DNA of 64,000 bases from contig NZ_VIRN01000061.1 of assembly GCF_008107725.1 (NCBI RefSeq), positions 310,001 through 374,000 on the forward strand, read 5' to 3'. Positions within the stretch are counted from its first letter, which is position 1; the number at the start of each line of letters is the position of its first letter. The DNA comes from Marinobacter sp. BW6 (GTDB taxonomy: Bacteria > Pseudomonadota > Gammaproteobacteria > Pseudomonadales > Oleiphilaceae). The notes beneath the pieces were generated by a model, which was given only the letters and a program-made list of their open reading frames with translations, was not told the origin of the DNA and made no database searches. This document shows positions 53,077 through 61,092 of the stretch, piece by piece. A program made the translations under genes and the position numbers.

Positions 53077-53895
53077 TCAGGCCTTGCTGCCACCCATCTT
53101 GCTCATCCAGCGCTTGCTTTCCTGATGCATCAGCCAGTCAAAAGCCTTGGGCGCGTGGCGCTTGAGCATCCACATACGGCGCTCCTTGGCATGGGGCAAC
53201 ACCCAGAAGCTCTTGTTGTTCACCGACCGGAAAATATCCTCGGCCACATCCTCGGCGGTCACCGTGGACCGCTTCATCAGCTTGTTCACATTCTGCTGAA
53301 TGCCGGGAATATCTGAGCGCATGCTGCTGGTCAGATTGGTCTGGAAAAACGCCGGGCATACGCAGCTCACATGGATACCGGCATCCCGAAGCTCCTGACT
53401 CAGGGTCTCGGACAGAGCAATCACCCCGGCCTTGGTCACATTGTAGCTATCCATCAAAGGCGCCAGCATCAGCCCGGCCATGGAGGCCACATTCACGAAT
53501 GCCCCGGAGCCCTGCTGCTTGAACTGCGGCGTGAAAGCCTTACAGCCGCGAACCACACCCAGCACGTTGATATCGAGAATCCACTCCCAATCCGCCATGG
53601 TGGTATCTTCAATGGAACCGGCAGAGGCAACGCCAGCGTTGTTCACCACCACGTCAACGCCACCCCATTTCTTCACGAGATCATCCCGGACCTTCTCGAA
53701 ATCGGTCAGGCGTCGAACATCGCATTCGACGAAATAGCCTTCGCCTCCGGCCGCATTAATCTCTTTTTCGACGCCAACACCCTGCTCCGGGTTAATGTCG
53801 CCGATGCAGACTTTGGCGCCTTCTTTGGCATAACGCAGTGCTATGGCGCGGCCAAGTCCGCTCGCGCCTCCGGTTATGAATACTCTCTGAGTCAT
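53077..53895 (-). CDS. SDR family oxidoreductase (acyl-CoA cluster)
   Basis: A 272-residue classical SDR: TGGASGLG (residues 8-15), NNAGVAS near 90, the catalytic DSYNVTKAGV near 155, and a C-terminal tail rich in aromatic and basic residues (ERRMWMLKRHAPK) of the type found in larger membrane-associated SDRs. A TTG directly precedes the chosen ATG at 53895. It belongs to the acyl-CoA cluster and is separated from the acyl-CoA dehydrogenase gene upstream by hairpin element 3. Confidence 0.9.
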   Translation of the reverse strand: MTQRVFITGGASGLGRAIALRYAKEGAKVCIGDINPEQGVGVEKEINAAGGEGYFVECDVRRLTDFEKVRDDLVKKWGGVDVVVNNAGVASAGSIEDTTMADWEWILDINVLGVVRGCKAFTPQFKQQGSGAFVNVASMAGLMLAPLMDSYNVTKAGVIALSETLSQELRDAGIHVSCVCPAFFQTNLTSSMRSDIPGIQQNVNKLMKRSTVTAEDVAEDIFRSVNNKSFWVLPHAKERRMWMLKRHAPKAFDWLMHQESKRWMSKMGGSKA

Positions 53896-53950
53896 CAATG
53901 CTTCCCCGCTGTTATCTTGCTAAAAACTGAAACCAACTCCGAAGTACGAC

Positions 53951-54064
53951 GGATTTGGCGGAAGGGTGTTTCTGAAACTGTGCGGAGCCATGGATGGCGG
54001 AGCCCAAGCGTCACAGGGACGTGCCGCAAGGAGCGTGTTTCAGAAACACCCTTCCGCCGAATCC
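53951..54064. repeat. Hairpin element 3: 28-bp inverted repeat with conserved core
   Basis: The arms at 53951-53978 and 54037-54064 pair over 28 positions with a single T/G wobble (53956 with 54059); the inner 22 pairs are perfect. The left arm includes GGCGGAAGGGTGTTTCTG. The interior holds GCCATGGATGGC at 53987-53998, then GAGCC, ACAGGGACGT and GGAGCGTGT, which line up with the interior of element 2. It lies between two co-directional genes, the acyl-CoA dehydrogenase and an SDR. Confidence 0.82.
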
Positions 54065-54083
54065 AGACTCCCGATTCAGGTTC

Positions 54084-55295
54084 TTAATTTTTATATTTAC
54101 GCAGCTCAAGACGGGCCACCATAGCCCGATGCACCTCATCCGGGCCATCCGCCAGGCGTAAAACACGGGCATAGGCAAACAGCTGCGTCAGCGGGAAGTC
54201 GTCATCACTGACCCCGGCACCACCGTGAATCTGAATGGCCTGATCCACAATGGTTTGCAGCATGGACGGAATCACCGCCTTGATCATGGAGACTTCCTGA
54301 AGCGCCCCCATGATGCCCTTGGTATCCAGTGCCCAGGCGCATTTCAGCGTAAGCAGACGGGCCTGCTCAATGGCCATACGGGCATTGGCTATGATGTCCG
54401 GGTTACCGCCCAGCTTGGCGATCGGTCGCCCGAAAGCCTCACGGGTGGTGGCTCGCTTGATCAGAATCTCCAGTGTACGCTCCGCCGCGCCGATCGCCCG
54501 CATGCAGTGGTGCACTCGGCCCGGCCCAAGGCGCCCCTGGGCGATCTCGAACCCGCGGCCCGGCCCGGCGATGAATGCACTCTTGGGCAGGCGGACGTTG
54601 TCGAACAGCACTTCGCCATGACCATAGGGTTCGTCGTATTCACCGAATACCGGGAGCATGCGCTCAATCTTCACGCCTGGGGTGTCCAGCGGCACCAGCA
54701 CCATGGAATGACGGCGATGCTTGTGCGCATCCGGATCCGTCAGACCCATGAAGATGGCAACCCTGCAGTCGGGATGCCCGATACCGGTGCTCCACCACTT
54801 GCGACCGTTCAGAACCACTTCGTCGCCTTCGACAATGGCGGTTGCTTCCATGTTAGTGGCATCAGACGAGGCCACAGCAGGCTCGGTCATGCAGAAGGCA
54901 GAGCGGATCTCGCCGCTGAGCAGCCGTGGCAGCCACTCGGCTTTCTGCTCTTCAGAGCCATAGTGGATCAGCACTTCCATATTGCCGGTGTCTGGAGCAT
55001 TGCAGTTGAAGATCTCAGGCGCAATAAAGCTGCGCCCGGTTTCCTCGGCAATCAGGGCATAGTCGGAGTTCAGCAGACCACAGCCGTATTTTTCGTCCGG
55101 GAAGAACATGTTCCAAAGACCCTGGGCTTTGGCTTTTTCCTTCAGCTCCCGGATGATCGGCAGCACAACCCAACGGTTATCCAGGGAGGCGAGCTCCTTG
55201 TGGTACTGTTCTTCGATGGGAAAAATCTCATCCTTCATGAACTGTTTCACGCGGTTGAGATAATCCTGTCCTTTCTCGGAAATATTGAAATCCAT
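54084..55295 (-). CDS. Acyl-CoA dehydrogenase, ACAD10/11 type
   Basis: A 403-residue flavoprotein. FCMTEPAVASSDATN (about residues 134-148) is the FAD-binding block; GRKWWSTGIGHPDC and QGRLGPGRVHHCMRAIG are strongly reminiscent of mammalian ACAD10/ACAD11, as is AIQIHGGAGVSDD near the C-terminus. In ACAD10/11 this domain processes phosphorylated 4-hydroxyacyl-CoA to an enoyl-CoA by losing phosphate; LvaC is the Pseudomonas counterpart. Its ATG faces the LysR gene across a 154-base promoter region. The specific substrate is inferred. Confidence 0.9.
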   Translation of the reverse strand: MDFNISEKGQDYLNRVKQFMKDEIFPIEEQYHKELASLDNRWVVLPIIRELKEKAKAQGLWNMFFPDEKYGCGLLNSDYALIAEETGRSFIAPEIFNCNAPDTGNMEVLIHYGSEEQKAEWLPRLLSGEIRSAFCMTEPAVASSDATNMEATAIVEGDEVVLNGRKWWSTGIGHPDCRVAIFMGLTDPDAHKHRRHSMVLVPLDTPGVKIERMLPVFGEYDEPYGHGEVLFDNVRLPKSAFIAGPGRGFEIAQGRLGPGRVHHCMRAIGAAERTLEILIKRATTREAFGRPIAKLGGNPDIIANARMAIEQARLLTLKCAWALDTKGIMGALQEVSMIKAVIPSMLQTIVDQAIQIHGGAGVSDDDFPLTQLFAYARVLRLADGPDEVHRAMVARLELRKYKN

Positions 55296-55365
55296 CGCCG
55301 TCTCCTCGCTAACGGTTGCACAGTGGCGTGCACGGAATAATCACGTTGAGACCAGTCTAGGGATG

Positions 55366-55405
55366 ACTAAACTATTACGCGACTGAATTATTCTTATCGT
55401 TTAGT
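55366..55405. promoter_or_regulatory. Inverted repeat ACTAAAC/GTTTAGT in LysR-acyl-CoA dehydrogenase promoter region
   Basis: ACTAAAC at 55366-55372 and its complement GTTTAGT at 55399-55405 are separated by 26 bases of AT-rich sequence. They are placed between divergent genes, where a LysR-type protein would bind. The motif is short, so chance cannot be excluded. Confidence 0.4.
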
Positions 55406-55449
55406 ATTAACCAAACTTATTCCAAATATCTAAAGAATGGATCCCGCTC

Positions 55450-56343
55450 ATGGCTCTCAACCGCCTGGACCTGAACCTGTTGCACGTATTTGACACCATC
55501 TACCGGGAAGGCAGCCTGACCCGCGCGGCCAGGGCACTGCATCTGACACAGCCTGCGGTCAGTCATTCGCTTTCCCGGCTCCGGGACCATTTTGATGATC
55601 CGCTGTTTACCCGCCAGGGCAATCAGATGGTGCCAACGCCATTGGCCCGACGGTTCCTCGAGTCCATGCGGCCGGGCCTCACCCAGATCCAGGGCGCCGT
55701 AAACCAGTTTCATGCTTTCGATCCGGCCACCCAGCGCAAGACCTATTCGCTCGGGTTGCGGGATATCCTGGAATCCACCTTCCTGCCCCGCCTGATGGCG
55801 CGTCTGGACGCCTACCCGGAACTGGAGATCGTCAGCCAGCGGATCGCGCGGCGTGACATGGAGACGCAACTGGCCGCCGGCAAACTGGATTTTGCCGTGG
55901 ATGTGTTATTGCCCGTGAGCAACCAGACTTCCCATGAACTGCTGCGGCGCGACCGCCTGGTGGTTCTGGCCCGGGAAGGACATCCGCTGGCAACAGAGGC
56001 TCTGGATATGGAAGGGTATCTGTCCGCGAAACACGTGCTGGTATCTTCAAGAACCGAGGGCCCCGGAATTGAAGACTTTGAGCTGTCGAGGCTGGGCGTA
56101 CAGCGCAGTATCCGGCTAAGGTGCCAGCATTATTACGCCGCTTGCAGAGTTGTGGAGGACACCGATCTGCTGCTGACCATGCCGGAAGCTTACGCTCGCA
56201 TCATTGCGGAGCGAGCCAACATTCGGATCATGGACCCGCCCGCAAACCTGCCATCCATCGACGTGCACCTGTATTGGCACAAGGCTTACGAGAGAGAACC
56301 GGCGCTGATCTGGTTCCGGGAGCAGTTGAAGGCTATCAGTTGA
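55450..56343 (+). CDS. LysR family transcriptional regulator
   Basis: A 297-residue LysR regulator. The winged helix (LDLNLLHVFDTIYREGSLTRAARALHLTQPAVSHSLSRL) resembles the NodD/LeuO-like branch. The remainder is the effector-binding domain. It is divergent from the acyl-CoA dehydrogenase-SDR-kinase cluster and is probably its regulator, with an acyl-CoA or hydroxyacid as likely inducer (inferred). It converges on a small membrane protein gene with 3 bases between stops. Confidence 0.9.
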   Translation: MALNRLDLNLLHVFDTIYREGSLTRAARALHLTQPAVSHSLSRLRDHFDDPLFTRQGNQMVPTPLARRFLESMRPGLTQIQGAVNQFHAFDPATQRKTYSLGLRDILESTFLPRLMARLDAYPELEIVSQRIARRDMETQLAAGKLDFAVDVLLPVSNQTSHELLRRDRLVVLAREGHPLATEALDMEGYLSAKHVLVSSRTEGPGIEDFELSRLGVQRSIRLRCQHYYAACRVVEDTDLLLTMPEAYARIIAERANIRIMDPPANLPSIDVHLYWHKAYEREPALIWFREQLKAIS

Positions 56344-56346
56344 GCC

Positions 56347-56703
56347 TCAGTAGGCACCAACCACCATAAGGAAACCGAAAAATCCAATAGCGGTGATACC
56401 CAGGGCGGCGACTACGATCCCAAGTCCCCACCAGACGGCGGCGCCATCGGATATTTCCACATCATGCCCCCTCAGGGTTCGGTAGAAAGCCCAGGGGCCG
56501 AGTACAAACGCACCGACTACCGCGAACACCAGCCCAACGCTGATGCCGGCAAAGGTCCAGGTAGCCAGAACCATGGCGCGGTCTTTGACCTGGTCGGTGA
56601 CGCCATGGTGCTCGAGAAATTTCTTGCAGAAGAACCAGATCAGGGCGAACAGGATGATGACAAAAACCAGTCCGCCGACAATGGTGATCATTCGGTATAG
56701 CAA
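56347..56703 (-). CDS. Uncharacterised small membrane protein
   Basis: A 118-residue protein with three membrane helices: about residues 4-26, 50-70 and 92-114 (ITIVGGLVFVIILFALIWFF, FAGISVGLVFAVVGAFVL, WGLGIVVAALGITAIGFF). A short charged loop (KKFLEHHGVTDQVKDRAM) lies after the first helix. Start: TTG at 56703 has AGGAA eight bases upstream, while the ATG at 56691 has none. I recognise no family. It is downstream of the EAL gene only by orientation; they run in the same direction with a 29-base gap. Confidence 0.65.
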   Translation of the reverse strand: MLYRMITIVGGLVFVIILFALIWFFCKKFLEHHGVTDQVKDRAMVLATWTFAGISVGLVFAVVGAFVLGPWAFYRTLRGHDVEISDGAAVWWGLGIVVAALGITAIGFFGFLMVVGAY

Positions 56704-56732
56704 GGTGTTGTTCCTGTCAGTCTAGAGGCCGC

Positions 56733-57503
56733 TCAGGCCGGAAACTCGGGCTCCGGAAGACATTCAAACCCCGGTTTGGCAAACAGATAGCCCTGGTAGA
56801 GATTAATTCCCTGGGAACGCAACCAGAAATATTCTTCCTTGGTTTCGACGCCCTCAGCGATTATCTGGCCGCCAAGCTGGGTCATCATGGTAATGATGCC
56901 GGCAACAACGGCCTGCTTGTTCGGCTCCCGATCGATATCGCGGATCAGTGCCATATCCAGCTTCAAGAGATTTGGCGGGCTGGCCATCATGATGTTGTAA
57001 CGCGAGAAGCCAGCACCAAAATCATCAATGGCGGTGCTGAACCCCATCTCCTGGTACGCCTCAATGATCGACACGAGGTGGTCGACAGACGTGGACGTCA
57101 GTTGTTCGTCCTCGGTAAGCTCGAAAATGATTTTGCGGGTATCAAAGTTGTAGGTTTTCGCAGCGGCAAGCGTAGTACGAATACAGTACTCGGCTTTGTA
57201 TACCGCATTGGGCATGAAGTTAATGCTGAGCATTGTCTCCATTTTCAGCCTGGCGGCAAGCTTGACCGCCTTGACGCGACAAACCTGATCAAATGCATAG
57301 CGGTTGCGCTCATTCACCTTCGAGAGAACGCTCATGGCACCCTCTCCTCCGGTGCCCCTTACGAGGGCCTCGTAGGCGTAAACAGATTTGTTAAGAACGT
57401 CAACAATGGGCTGGAATGCGAAGGTAAAGGAAAAATCCAACCCCTCTCCACAGGCGCATTGCTCGCAATGAGACTCGTCAAACAGTACTGCGGGTTGGTT
57501 CAC
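56733..57503 (-). CDS. EAL-domain c-di-GMP phosphodiesterase
   Basis: A 256-residue stand-alone EAL protein with no membrane helix. Catalytic features are all present: QPIVDV, YEALVRG, SINFMPN, FELTEDE, DDFGAG, LLKLD, EGVET and QGYLFAKP. A short N-terminus carries CEQCACG (about residues 13-19), which might be a metal or redox site. The start is the GTG at 57503, which has AGGAG five bases upstream, rather than the GTG at 57521. It probably hydrolyses c-di-GMP to pGpG in the cytoplasm. Confidence 0.88.
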   Translation of the reverse strand: MNQPAVLFDESHCEQCACGEGLDFSFTFAFQPIVDVLNKSVYAYEALVRGTGGEGAMSVLSKVNERNRYAFDQVCRVKAVKLAARLKMETMLSINFMPNAVYKAEYCIRTTLAAAKTYNFDTRKIIFELTEDEQLTSTSVDHLVSIIEAYQEMGFSTAIDDFGAGFSRYNIMMASPPNLLKLDMALIRDIDREPNKQAVVAGIITMMTQLGGQIIAEGVETKEEYFWLRSQGINLYQGYLFAKPGFECLPEPEFPA

Positions 57504-57696
57504 TTCAACTCCTGAATTCACTTCTGGCGGTTTTGCTCTGTTTATAAGGCATATTTTTAACCCAATATAGCTGCGATCCCCTCCCTGGTAAAACGACTTT
57601 CTGGTTAAAGCATGTCAAACGGTGGCATCCCCTGTTTACATGACTAAACTGGGGTTTGTCGTTTATACGTGTCTGTCCACAAAAGGAGTTTCCCGA

Positions 57697-58851
57697 ATGG
57701 CCCAATCTACCCGCATAGCTGTAACCCCGGGCGACGGCATAGGCCCAGAGGTGGTGGCCGAGGCTGTGCGCTGCCTCGAGACCCTGCGCGCCAAACACGG
57801 ACTGGAACTCGAGTGGACACGGTTTCCATGGCCATCCCACGCCTGGCACGAGGAGCATGGCGAATCCATGCCAACGGATGCCCTGGCGCAGTTACAGAAG
57901 TACGATGCCATCCTGTTGGGCGCCCTTGGCGATCCCGGCCCTGTGGACGATCCGGACCGATACCTGCTGCCGGACAGCATTTCACTGGCGCCCCTGCTGG
58001 ACATGCGGAAAGGGTTCGACCAGTGGGTCTGCGAACGTCCGGCCCGGCTTCTGCCCGGCGCCCGCCAGTACCTGGCAGATGAGCGCGCCAAGGACATCGA
58101 CATGCTGGTGATTCGGGAAAACTCCGAGGGTGAGTACGTCAGCCAGGGTGGCCGCTTGCGCAAGGGCACGCCGGATGAAGTGGCCACCCAGATGGAAGTA
58201 TTTACACGCAAGGCAACCGATCGGATCATCCGTTACGGGTTTGAACAGGCCCGAAATCGTGCCGCAGACCGGGTTACGGAGGGCCGCACACGGACATTCC
58301 GGACGCTGGATGGCAGAACCTGTGAAAGCCAGGTGTGCCTGGTGACAAAGCGCAACGCACTGCGCTACTGGGGGGATATGTACACCGAGGCCTTTGACGA
58401 GATCAGCAAAGAATACCCGGATGTAGCCACACACCATGAGCTGGTGGACGCCGCCTGCATGAAGTTCGTGCAAAGCCCCTGGGCATTTGACGTGGTGGTC
58501 GCGAGCAACCTTCAAGGGGACATTCTGACAGACCTCGCTGCGGTGCTGTCAGGGGGGATGGGCGTGGCGCCCTCCTGCAACCTGAACCCGACGGATCCGG
58601 AGATGCCCTCTATGTTCGAACCTACCCATGGCAGCGCGCCGGACATTGCCGGCCAGGGCCTGGCCGATCCCACCGCCATGCTCTTTACCGCTGCCCGCAT
58701 GCTCGAGTGGCTGGGCCGCAAAGACCCTGCCATTGCCGCGGCTGGCAAGGAGCTGTTCGATGCAGTTGCCGCAGACCTTGCAGAAAACTCCGGTACCAGG
58801 AGAGGTACTCAGGAAATTGGCTCAGCGATCTGCCAACGACTGTCCCAATGA
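57697..58851 (+). CDS. Isocitrate/isopropylmalate dehydrogenase family protein (TtuC-like)
   Basis: A 384-residue beta-decarboxylating dehydrogenase: VTPGDGIGPEVV (residues 9-20), VIRENSEGEYVSQGG with the phosphorylation-type Ser/Glu loop near 138, KRNALRYWG with the catalytic Lys and Tyr-equivalent, and the metal-binding SNLQGDILTDL (about 268). GEYVSQGGRLRKGTPDE is closer to tartrate/D-malate dehydrogenase (TtuC/DmlA) than to LeuB. AAAGGAG precedes the ATG at 57697. It stands alone. Substrate: tartrate, D-malate or another 2-hydroxy acid. Confidence 0.88.
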   Translation: MAQSTRIAVTPGDGIGPEVVAEAVRCLETLRAKHGLELEWTRFPWPSHAWHEEHGESMPTDALAQLQKYDAILLGALGDPGPVDDPDRYLLPDSISLAPLLDMRKGFDQWVCERPARLLPGARQYLADERAKDIDMLVIRENSEGEYVSQGGRLRKGTPDEVATQMEVFTRKATDRIIRYGFEQARNRAADRVTEGRTRTFRTLDGRTCESQVCLVTKRNALRYWGDMYTEAFDEISKEYPDVATHHELVDAACMKFVQSPWAFDVVVASNLQGDILTDLAAVLSGGMGVAPSCNLNPTDPEMPSMFEPTHGSAPDIAGQGLADPTAMLFTAARMLEWLGRKDPAIAAAGKELFDAVAADLAENSGTRRGTQEIGSAICQRLSQ

Positions 58852-58858
58852 AACCGGG

Positions 58859-59431
58859 TTACTGGTCGGCCATGACGAATTCAAGCCGGCCAGGCGCCAC
58901 CCGCACATCAACAGGCATCATTCCGAACATGCGCTGGGCGAAATCTGTTTCGTCCAGCCGGTACACCGGCATGGTCTCGAGCATCTGGGCAACAAGCCGC
59001 ATCACCGTATCGGTCACGGGCTTCAGATCCCCTTTGAAGAACGGCGATTCGATACTGCTTTCAAGAAGCTGCAATCGCCTTATGAAGATGGCTTTCTCCG
59101 AACTGTCGTAAACTGGCGCTCCCTCTACCTTCAAGGCAATATCAACGGGCAGCTTGGCCATCAATGCATTCAGGGCCACCTGCCCCCTCAGGTCGATCAC
59201 TGCCACGTCCCGGCCATCGGGCCCAAGGGTAATGTCGGCGTCGTCCAGACTCAGGCTCAGCGGCGAACCGCTGTTCAACTGGTTGCGATCAAATTCGCTC
59301 ACCACATCCCGTAGATGGTTCTCCAACTCACCTTCAGAAATCGAATAGGGCGACAGACTGGCACAGCCGCTGGAGAGCATCAGCATCAGAACCAGGAGCG
59401 CACGAAAGACATACAGCGGCGTACTATTCAT
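58859..59431 (-). CDS. DUF1439 family lipoprotein
   Basis: A 190-residue lipoprotein with signal MNSTPLYVFRALLVLMLMLSSGC (lipobox SSGC). The rest is the DUF1439 fold, a periplasmic beta-rich lipid- or hydrophobe-binding-like domain of unknown function (YceB family). An upstream in-frame ATG at 59452 is possible but lies inside the CPXCG gene. The start overlaps the end of the CPXCG gene by 8 bases, so the two are co-transcribed. It converges on the dehydrogenase gene, 7 bases between stops. Confidence 0.8.
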   Translation of the reverse strand: MNSTPLYVFRALLVLMLMLSSGCASLSPYSISEGELENHLRDVVSEFDRNQLNSGSPLSLSLDDADITLGPDGRDVAVIDLRGQVALNALMAKLPVDIALKVEGAPVYDSSEKAIFIRRLQLLESSIESPFFKGDLKPVTDTVMRLVAQMLETMPVYRLDETDFAQRMFGMMPVDVRVAPGRLEFVMADQ

Positions 59432-59615
59432 TTTCAGCCCGGGCCTCAACATGAGGCGTCAGATTGTCATCAAAAACCACACGCAACAAAATGGGCCTAC
59501 AGCAGACCTGACAATCCTCGACATACTCCTGTTCCGGAACTGACGGGTCGACGCTGATATCCAGCGTCTCCCAGCAGTACGGGCACTGAATCAATACCGA
59601 GTCCAGGGCTGACAT
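59424..59615 (-). CDS. CPXCG motif-containing cysteine-rich protein
   Basis: A 63-residue small protein with QCPYCWETLDI near residue 11 and CQVCCRP near 38, giving two Cys pairs that should bind one zinc. This is the CPXCG family, conserved in gammaproteobacteria and of unknown function. It is cotranscribed with the DUF1439 lipoprotein (8-base overlap) and lies 9 bases after the aminotransferase gene's stop. Confidence 0.85.
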   Translation of the reverse strand: MSALDSVLIQCPYCWETLDISVDPSVPEQEYVEDCQVCCRPILLRVVFDDNLTPHVEARAENE

Positions 59616-59624
59616 GGCATCACC

Positions 59625-60851
59625 TCAGAACTGTTGCTTGGCCATCCACGGGATGACGCGATCAAACGCCTCTTCCAGTTTCTCGCAGGTTGTGGAGAAG
59701 CTAATGCGCACGGCGTTTGTGCACCCTTCACCGAAGGCATCACCGGGCACCATACAGACGCCAGTCTCTTTCAGCATCCGCAGGGCGAGATCCGAACCAT
59801 CGACATGGGGCGGAAGGTCCGGGAACGCAAAAAAAGCACCGCCGGGCTTGTAACCGGTCATATAGGGCGTCTGATCCACCAGCTCGACCACCTTATCCCG
59901 ACGTTCACGGTAGATATCTACCATATCGCGAACGCACTGCTGGTCACCGGTCAGTGCTGCGACGCCGGCAAACTGGGACGGCGTATTAGCCACGGAGGTG
60001 GTGAACATGTGGAAGCGACGCAGAGATTTGATGGCCGCCTGGCTGGCAATCACCCAGCCAACCCTCAGGCCCGCCATGCTGTAGGTTTTTGAAAAACTGC
60101 TGATGCACATGATGTTGTCCAGATCCATCGAGCAATTCAACACGCTGGCGAAGTCTTCGTCATCAAAGATCAGATGGTCGTAGACTTCATCGGCATACAC
60201 CTGAATCCCCCGATAGGCGCATTCCTCCAGGATGGTTTCCACGGTGCTTCGCGGGTACACGGCACCTGTCGGGTTGTTGGGATTGTTCAGGATCAGCGCA
60301 AACGTCCTGGGCCCCATGGCCTTGATGACCTCATCAGGATCCAACTGGTGGTTGTTCTCTGCCCGGGTCTGCACAAACTTTACTTCACCGCCGTTCATAC
60401 GAATCAGGGGCGCATAAAGCAAAAACGACGGGTCGGTCACGATAAACTGGCGCCCGGGCGCAGAGGTGGCGGAAATAGCCAGGTACATGGCCTCTGTGGC
60501 GCCACTGGTGATCAGGATATTGTCCCTGGTCAGCTTCCGGTTATAACGCTTACCGTAGTAGTCACGCAGGGCCACCAGCAGTTCCGGCAGTCCCGCATCC
60601 ATGGTGTAGCCGGTCTGTCCCGCATTGAGCGCATCAATGTAGGCGTCAATAACATGCTTTGGTGTCGGCAGATCCGGCTGACCGATGGAAAGATGAATGA
60701 CATCCTTCATGGTGGCCGCCATGTTCACCATGCGCCGGATACCAGGAACCGGAACCGCCTGCATCGCAGGGTTCCAACTGGCCTTCGTTTTCCGGTACTT
60801 CACTCTACGCGGTTTGGTCTGGCCAGTTTCTTTGTTGGCGGCTTCTGCCAT
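59625..60851 (-). CDS. Class I pyridoxal-phosphate aminotransferase
   Basis: A 408-residue aspartate-type aminotransferase: IHLSIGQPDLPTP, GYTMDAGLPEL, NNPNNPTGAVYP (PLP contact), the Schiff-base Lys in SSFSKTYSMAGLRVGW near residue 245, and VRISFST with the substrate carboxylate Arg. The N-terminal ~30 residues are basic and do not look like the usual family start (TKPRRVKYRKTKASWNPAM). AGGAGG precedes the ATG at 60851; the frame to 60875 is not used. The donor/acceptor pair cannot be told. It runs divergently from the hydroxyacid dehydrogenase. Confidence 0.9.
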   Translation of the reverse strand: MAEAANKETGQTKPRRVKYRKTKASWNPAMQAVPVPGIRRMVNMAATMKDVIHLSIGQPDLPTPKHVIDAYIDALNAGQTGYTMDAGLPELLVALRDYYGKRYNRKLTRDNILITSGATEAMYLAISATSAPGRQFIVTDPSFLLYAPLIRMNGGEVKFVQTRAENNHQLDPDEVIKAMGPRTFALILNNPNNPTGAVYPRSTVETILEECAYRGIQVYADEVYDHLIFDDEDFASVLNCSMDLDNIMCISSFSKTYSMAGLRVGWVIASQAAIKSLRRFHMFTTSVANTPSQFAGVAALTGDQQCVRDMVDIYRERRDKVVELVDQTPYMTGYKPGGAFFAFPDLPPHVDGSDLALRMLKETGVCMVPGDAFGEGCTNAVRISFSTTCEKLEEAFDRVIPWMAKQQF

Positions 60852-61092
60852 AAACACCTCCTGCAAACGGGGCAAATAGAATCTACCCCTGCAGGTTAGT
60901 CAGTATGGCAGGCCTCTACAAGACAAAAAATCATATAGATAATGTACGTGAAAGTACCGCCATCACCGCTGTCAGAGCAAAATCTGTTGCCACACAAGTT
61001 GACCCGACAGTGCCTGCCGACCAGACTGTGAATACCCTCTACGGGCGACAACCAGTCACACATCGTCACTCATCACAAAAGGCGGAGGCTCA

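Noticed and set aside
54225..55340. Plus-strand frame of 371 codons opposite the acyl-CoA dehydrogenase
   Set aside because: Antisense to a clearly conserved gene, with no domain of its own.
60852..61092. Possible gene in the 241-base gap between the aminotransferase and hydroxyacid dehydrogenase
   Set aside because: Short frames there have no ribosome site or conserved text; it is more likely the shared promoter region of the divergent genes.
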